Part shown: positions 57,599-64,000 of the stretch, in pieces
Position numbering within the stretch: the first letter of the stretch is position 1
Layout of the letters: every line of letters begins with the position of its first letter
NCBI GenBank assembly: GCA_947561395.2
Contig: OX387192.1
Coordinates: 12,250,221-12,314,220, forward strand
Direction: 5' to 3'
From: Buxus sempervirens
Taxonomy: Eukaryota; Streptophyta; Magnoliopsida; Buxales; Buxaceae
Length of the DNA: 64,000 nt
Notes under the pieces: generated by a model
Databases searched by the model: none
What the model saw: only the letters and a program-made list of their open reading frames with translations
What the model was told of the DNA's origin: nothing
Made by a program: the position numbers and the translations under genes

Positions 57599-60500
57599 GT
57601 GAAATCAACAGACATGTTCCTTCTGAAGCTAGAAACCAGGATCAAGTCGATTGAGAGGGGCCTGTCGCATCATCCAATTCTTTCTTCCATCTCGAAAGGA
57701 AAGGGGCATTGCGACATGTCTATTGAGGCAAGAGAGGAGTTGTCGTCCCTTCCGGAGAGAGATGAAGCAGGGGAATTGTCGAATAAGCAGAGAAAGGCAT
57801 CTCCTACATCAAATTCAGTTGATGATCACTCAGTTAGCTTGGGTTTAAAGCTATCTTGCCAGGAATCGTCAAGAGCTTTTTGGCAAGAAGATGATACTAT
57901 TGTCTTGGCAGAGTCTACGATCAATCGCATCTCCACTGATGAGCAGGTACCAAGGGTCTCTCCATTGGAGTTTCTGCTGTTCTCGAGCCCAGACAAGTCT
58001 GAGCATTGCAGGGACAAGTCTCCACGCATGTCTCCAGTGAAGCGATCACCAAATAGTTGCAAGGTTTACTCAAGGCGAGCGAAAAGGGATCTTCAGCTAT
58101 CTGAAGCTTCTCCTCTATCAAAGGTAAACCGTGATTTCGAGTTATGGGGGCTTAGCTGTTACGAATCCGACGTGATTCCTAGAGATCGTGAGAAACAAAG
58201 AGAACAATAGAAAGAATCAAACAAGAAATTAGACACAGAGATTTTACATGGTTCACCCTAGAATAGGGCTACGTCCACGGCCGCTGATGCTGTTTCACTA
58301 TAATCTCAGAATAGTCGAAGCTTACAAGGATAGAACAATATAAAGGGAAATATAACCCTAATACAATGGAAATACCCTCTTGCGAATTTTCGCAAGGGGG
58401 CTCCGCCCCCACCTTACTGGCAGGGAAGCACTGCCCCCTACAACCCCCCGCGAGCTCACATCAGAGTTCGACCCGCCAGTTGTGGTTGGGTGTCCAGTAT
58501 GATCAAGCTCCACACAACTCAACAATCTCCCACTTGTAGACTGATTTCATCCAAGTTCTCAAGCTTCAAATCCTCAAAGAAACATACCCGAACAACAGAC
58601 CAATGACAAAGATCCCAATCATCAAGTGCCCAAACCAACTGAAGCTTCAGTTTGCCAAAAGTGACTGTTTTGGTTAACATATCAACTGGATTTTCACTTC
58701 CTAGAATCTTCTCAAAAGCCAATACTTTATCTTCTAATAAAGACCGAATGAAATGGTACCTCAATTGTATGTGCTTGGTTCTTGAATGAAACAATGGATT
58801 TTTAGCAAGATGGATGGTACTTTGACTGTCACAGTACAAAACACTATTCTCCTGCCCCTTTCCCAATTCAGTTAAGAAACCTTGTAACCAAATCATCTCC
58901 TTGCTAGCTTCTGTAACTGCAAAATACTCTGCTTCTGTTGTAGAAAGAGCTACAATTTTCTGCAATTGAGAGATCCAACAAACTCCAGTACCATTCAAGG
59001 TATAAATATACCCTGTAGTACTCTTCCTGTTATCAACATCTCCAGCTACATCAGAATCAACATAACCCTGCAATTTTAAACTTCCTCCTTTAAAGTACAA
59101 TGTTGTATCTGTGGTACCCTGTAAATACCAAAAGATCCATTTCACTGCCTCCCAATGTTGCTTTCCCGGATTACTCATGTACCTACTCACTACTCCCACT
59201 GCATGTGCTATGTCTGATCTGGTACACACCATTGCATACATAAGACTGCCAACTGCTGAAGCATAGGGGGTTCTTTCCATTCAAGCACGCTCCACCTCGA
59301 TTGTGGGTGACTGTTCTTTAGTGAATCTAAAATGACTAGCTAAAGGACTGTTTACTGGCTTTGCATTCTGCATATTGAATTTGCTTAAGACTTTTCTGAC
59401 ATAGTCAGCCTGTGACAGCTTCAAGGTACCAGTCACTTTGTCTCTTATAATCCGCATTCCAAGAATCCAATTTTCAGCTCCCAAATCCTTCATTGCAAAT
59501 TGCTCAGACAACAGTTTCTTCACATTGTTTACCTCTTGAATGCAAGACCCTGCAATCAACATATCATCCACATACAGAAGTAAAATAATGAAACTATTGT
59601 CAGACCTTTTCATATAACAGCAATGATCTGCTTGACATCGCAAGAAGCCAATCTTGTGTATGAATCCATCAAATTTCTTGTACCACTGTCTTGGGACCTA
59701 TTTCAAACCATATAAGCTCTTTCGTAGCTTACACACAAGCTCATTTTTGCTTTCAACTACAAAACCCTATGGTTGCTTCATGTAAAGCTCTTCCTCTAGA
59801 TCACCATGGAGGAACGCCATCTTTACATCCATCTGCTCTAGGTACAAATTCTCAGCAGCCAATTCCCAGAACCAATTCCCAGAACCAATCTGATAGTAGT
59901 TAACTTCACCATAGGTGAGAAGATTTCTGTGTAATCAACACCTTCCTTTTGTTGAAAACCTTTCACAACTAACCTGGCCTTAAATCGTTTACTGCCATCA
60001 GTTTCTTCTTTTATCATGTAAACCCACTTGTTATGTAAGGCCTTTTTACCTTTAGGGAGCTCTGTTAATTCAATGTCCTGTTTGACATTAGAGAATCCAT
60101 TTCATCTTGCATCACCAACTCCCACTTGCTTGCATCCTCTGTCTGCAAAACTTCATCATAACTCTCAGGTTCATCACCATTTGTTAAAAGCAGATAATGA
60201 AGTGATGTGAATATCTTTGTTGAACTCTGTGTTGTCTGGTTGACCTTCTAGGTTCAGTAGCTGGTGTGCTGGATTCTGCTTGTGGACTTTCTACCTCCTG
60301 ACTGTTTTGAGTACTCCCCTTTGTATCAGAGAACAATAGAAAGAATCAAACAAGAAATTAGACACAGAGATTTTACGTGGTTCACCCCAGAATAGGGCTA
60401 CGTCCACGGCCGCTGGTGCTGTTTCACTATAATCTCAGAATAGTCGAAGCTTACAAGGATAGAACAATACAAAGGGAAATATAACCCTAATACAATGGAA

Positions 60501-60969
60501 ATACCCGAAATACCCTCTTGCGAATTTTCGCAAAGGGGCTCCGCCCCCGAATCCCTACCTTACGGGCAGGGGGTGCTGCCCCCCTGCAACCCCCTGCGAG
60601 ATCACAACGGAGCTCGACCCGCCAGCTATGGCTGGGTGTCCAGTATGATCAGGCTCCACACAACTCAACACTAGCAGAGTCTTCGAACCCCAGGATGGAA
60701 CTTTGGAGGATCCAGTAGTTGTGCACCTTCGCATTACTCCTTCGTTCTTTGCTAAATCTTGATTAAAACAAGGTATGCACTCTTTTGGTGGCGATTGTAT
60801 TAATGATTGTTTATTATCTTCTTCTCCTCATAACTTCACCAGGGGCGCACAAATCGATCTTGATTGTGCTGAATCGCCAAAGCAGGATGTCTTTGAGTAT
60901 GAACAGTGGAAAGCTAATATTGTTAATGGGGAGGGTCTGGTGTGGAAGTTGGGGAAGAAGGGGGGTTCA
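57599..60969 (+). pseudogene. LINE ORF1, C-terminal part, split by a Copia
   Basis: The left piece (57599-58156) reads MFLLKLETRIKSIERGLSHH and is acidic and serine-rich, like the variable tail of plant LINE ORF1 proteins. The right piece (60676-60969) ends with EYEQWKANIVNGEGLVWKLG. TAA at about 60762 breaks the right piece. No zinc knuckle is visible. ORF2 follows about 150 bp downstream. Confidence 0.55.
58157..60670 (-). mobile_element. Copia F, internally shortened, inserted in the LINE ORF1
   Basis: The left LTR (58157-58524, 368 bp) and right LTR portion (60328-60670) are in reverse orientation, and target duplications TTAGC (58152-58156) and CTAGC (60671-60675) differ at one base. 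On the minus strand only reverse transcriptase (about 60190-59281, YVDDMLIAGS) and RNase H (59280-58650, DNRKSTTGYIYTLNG) are recognisable; gag and most of integrase are absent. The LTRs share TACGTCCACGGCCGC with the Copia B/C and solo LTR group and carry the GGGGGCTCCGCCCCC hairpin. Broken, with a few further breaks. Confidence 0.87.
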
Positions 60970-61123
60970 TAGAGATTATTAATGCAGATGTATGGGATAA
61001 GGTTAGAATCTTCTTCGAGGCTATCATTGAAAAAGCCTCAAGCGCAAATGGGGAGAGGATCCCGCTGTCAATGGCTGTTGAATCCTTTAGGAGTAGTCTG
61101 GGGGTTGGTGTAAACGATGTCCC

Positions 61124-64000
61124 ATGAAGATAATTTGCTAGAACATTAGAGGACTAGGGGACGGGGAAAAAAGGAAAGCTGTTAGGGATCTTTGCAAACG
61201 TCGCAAACCGGATGTCTTGGTCCTAGTGGAGACAAAAGTCGAGAAAATTGATTCTATTGGGATTAGGCAATTATGGGGCGGTGGGGGGAATCGAGTGGTG
61301 TTGTCTTCCTTCCGTAGGTCGGTCCGGGGGCATTTTAGTGATGTGGGATTCTATTTCTATGAAAAGAGGGGAAGCGAAGGAGGGTTCATTCTCCATTTCA
61401 ATTTTCCTTGAATATAGGGTGGATGGTTTCAATTGGAAACTTTTTGCGATCTATGGTCCTTCTTGTCCAAGGGTAGAAATCTATTATGGAATGAACTCAA
61501 CAGGGAAAATTCGGGGTCCACCACCCCATGGTTGGTTGTGGGGGATTTCAATGTCTTTCAATATTCACATGAATCCAATAGGGAGATACCTAGGGTCACT
61601 AGAAGCATGAGGAACTTCTCAAATTGGATCCAACACGATGAGCTTATAGATTACCCTCTTCAAGATGGTCTCTTCACTTGGTCTAACCTTCAAGACCAGC
61701 CTCTCTGTTCAAGGCTGGATAGATGCCTATCTTCAGGTTTATGGGATGGTCACTATGCCCCAATATCTCAGTATTTATTGCCTAGACCCGTCTCAGACCA
61801 TTTCCCCTTGCTTTTATCAATTGAGGTCTATCAGAGGGGCTCGGCTCCCTTCCGTTCCGAAAACATGGGGCTAGAGCACCCCTCTTTTGCAGAGCTAGTA
61901 AAGATTTGGTGGAAAGAAGGGTTGGAGGTTTCTTCAGGATGGGCAGATTTTGTCTTTATGAAAGGCTTGGTGGGAATAAAAAAGTGTGTAGGAAAGTGGA
62001 ATAAGGAGACATTCGGAAGGCTTGAATGTCAAAAGAGGACTGCCATGGAGGAATTAGCTCGGTTGGATAGATAAGATCAGGAGAGATCATGGTCTTCGGA
62101 TCATAAGATCAGGAGAGAGGAGATTTAAGTCCACTTTGGAGAGAGTTCTTAAGCTCAAAGAGATACATTGGAAACAGAAGTCTCGAATAGCATGGCTAAA
62201 AGAGGGGGATGGCAACACGGCATTTTTCCACAAGATAGCAAATGGTAGGAGGTCCAACAACACGATCTCAAAATTAGTTGTCGAGGGTAGAGAGATAGTG
62301 GATCCAGAGGAAATAGGTGATAGCTTGATTCAATTTTATTCTAAGATATATAAATCAAAGCAAGAGAAATATTTCCATTTGAAAGATAGGGGTCAAAAAA
62401 CCTTACATGAATCATGGAAAGTATGGATGGAAAGAGAGTTTGAAGAGGAAGAAATAAAAGAAGCAGTGATGAATTTGGAGGGAGACGAGGCCCCGAAGCC
62501 TGATGGATTTACTATTGCATTCTTTAAGGCAAACTGAGACACTATCAAACAGGAGCTAATAAAGGTTTTTAAGGAATTTCATTCATCAGGTATCATTCAC
62601 AAGATGTCCAATGCAACCTTTCTCGTTCTTATCCCAAAAAAGGCAGGGGCGGCAGACATCAAGGACTTTAGACCCATCAGTCTAGTAATTAGTTTGTATA
62701 AAATCATTGCTAAGGCCCTTTCCACTAGATTGAAAAAAGTTCTCCCAAAGATCATTTCCTCGAACCAAAGCGCATTTGTGGAATGTAGGCAGATATTGGA
62801 TTGTGCGATGGTTGCTAATGAATGTGTTGAAAGCTTGTCCCGGCCAAACAATTCTGGTGTCATTTGTAAACTGGACATTGAAAAGGCTTTTGATAGAATG
62901 GAGTGGAAATTCCGAGATTCCATCTTACAATGGAAGGGATTTGGTAGTAAATGGAGAAAATGGATCATGGGATATATGGGCAAAGTTAACTTCTCATTCT
63001 TATTGAATGGGTCGGTTGTTGGATTCTTTCCTTCTTTTAGAGGTTTGCGTCAGGGGGATCCGCTTTCCCCTTTCCTATTCACTTTGGTGGCAGAAGCACT
63101 GCATGAATTTATAAAGTGTGCAGTCGAGTTGGACCTACTCCAGGGGGTCGCTGTAGGTCGAGACGCTATTAGAGTATCTCACCTCCAGTTCGCCGATGAC
63201 ACCTTGGTTTTCTTGGGTGCAGAAAGGGATCAAATCCTTTGGTTAAAAAGTATTTTGCACACATTCCATATGGTATCAGGTTTGAAAGTAAATTGGAGCA
63301 AGAGCACATTGGTGGGGTTGAATGTAAGTGATGAGGAGTCTAGAACGTTCAGCCATATACTAGGTTGTCAGGTTGGTCTCTGTCCGCTGTCTTACCTAGG
63401 TCTTCCATTAGGCGTATCCCCTAGGTCCATTACTTTCTGGGACCCTGTGATTGAAAGAGTGGAAAAAAGGTTGGCTACGTGGAAGAGGATCTACTTGTCC
63501 TTTAGGGGACGGATCACCTTAATAAAATCTGTTCTAGCTAACCTCCCCGTCTACTTCATGTCTTTATCCCGCATGCCCAAGGAGTGGTAGACATTATTGA
63601 GAAAGCTCAGAGAGATTTCTTGTGGGAGGGTAGTGGGGTGAAAAGGGCTCATCTCGTTAGTTGGATTTAGGTGTGTAAGGCAAGGGAGAAAGGGGGCATT
63701 GACATTGGCAATGTGGCTTTGCGCAATTCATCTCTTTTGGCTAAGTGGCTTTGGCGATTCAGCACAGATCTAGATAGTCCCTAGCATCAAGTGATTGTTA
63801 ATAAGTATGGATTGGGAGATAATAGATGGTCCATTAATATGAGGACGCATCCAAAGGGTTGTAACCCTTGGAAGGCCGTCGTTTCAATTGTTCCTACCTT
63901 CTACCCTCATTTCCGACTCATTGTCGGGGACGGCTCTTCTATTCGGTTTTGGTTCGACCAGTGGTGGGGAAACGAGGCCTTATTGCTTGTTTTCCCACGC
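61124..64000 (+). pseudogene. LINE ORF2: endonuclease and reverse transcriptase (broken, runs off the window)
   Basis: ATG at 61124 opens MKIIC, then a TAG replaces the tryptophan of the usual SWNIRG. Further endonuclease motifs are LVETKVE, VVGDFNVFQY and SDHFPLL. The reverse transcriptase (62136-63590) has [60 protein letters not shown] (63190) and YLGLPLGVSP. A TGA ends one segment near 62535, and a stop follows MSLSRMPKEW at 63588. At least four breaks are visible. The segment 62604-63590 is open for 328 codons, so decay is moderate. Confidence 0.88.

Larger units (their letters stand above)
57350..64000 (+). mobile_element. L1-type LINE, plus strand, running off the window, interrupted by a Copia
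   Basis: The left boundary is the point where the Copia D LTR similarity stops, about 57350. ORF1 sequence runs to 58156 and resumes at 60676 after the Copia insertion; ORF2 begins at 61124 and is still in the post-reverse-transcriptase region (SIRFWFDQWWGNE) at the window edge. Its reverse transcriptase is close to that of the LINE at 37441-45410 (shared DQILWLKSILHTFHMVS). The DUF4283 start of ORF1 is not seen, so the element may be 5'-truncated. It is broken by several stops and frameshifts. Confidence 0.88.

Overview
The window is nuclear DNA of a flowering plant and is built almost entirely of nested transposable elements laid over a few pieces of host gene. The plant call rests on L1-type LINEs with plant-style zf-RVT and RNase H tails, Tork-like Copia retrotransposons primed from initiator-Met tRNA, hAT elements with BED and DUF659-type transposase, a plant 5S rRNA sequence, and two exons of a plant-type inositol polyphosphate kinase. 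The species cannot be named from the sequence.

Left third (1-16358): a region without a proven gene, with a possible leader exon on the minus strand. It is followed by a small non-autonomous hAT (1914-2585) and a large hAT (2708-14577) with an 8-bp target duplication and a decayed but well recognisable transposase. A 6.7-kb LINE (3748-10417, minus) sits inside that hAT. The 5' end of this LINE is a complete, sense-oriented 5S rRNA sequence, and the likely target duplication lies outside the 5S. This is the most unusual object in the window.

Middle (16359-29083): a broken Tork/Tnt1-like Copia (16359-25746) is split by a second Copia family arranged head to head (20240-22478 plus, 22479-25081 minus). 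After it come a LINE RNase H fragment and a Copia gag with one LTR.

Host gene (30148 down to 30035, and 50752 down to 50599, minus strand): two exons join in frame and encode the N-terminal/ATP-binding part of an ITPK4-like inositol 1,3,4-trisphosphate 5/6-kinase. The intron between them is 20,450 bp. It holds a 5'-truncated LINE with RNase H, a hAT relic, tandem arrays, a nearly full-length LINE with RNase H (37441-45410) that itself carries a hAT MITE and a solo Copia LTR, another hAT MITE, and a LINE nested in a LINE. I did not find the remaining kinase exons.

Right end (52301-64000): a Copia (52301-about 57350) whose right LTR carries a hAT MITE, then a plus-strand LINE (about 57350 to beyond the window edge) interrupted in its ORF1 by a short Copia (58157-60670). 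All the element proteins look non-functional. The nesting gives a relative order: hATs and kinase exons oldest, LINEs next, then the Copia copies, solo LTR and MITEs that sit in the LINEs and Copias.
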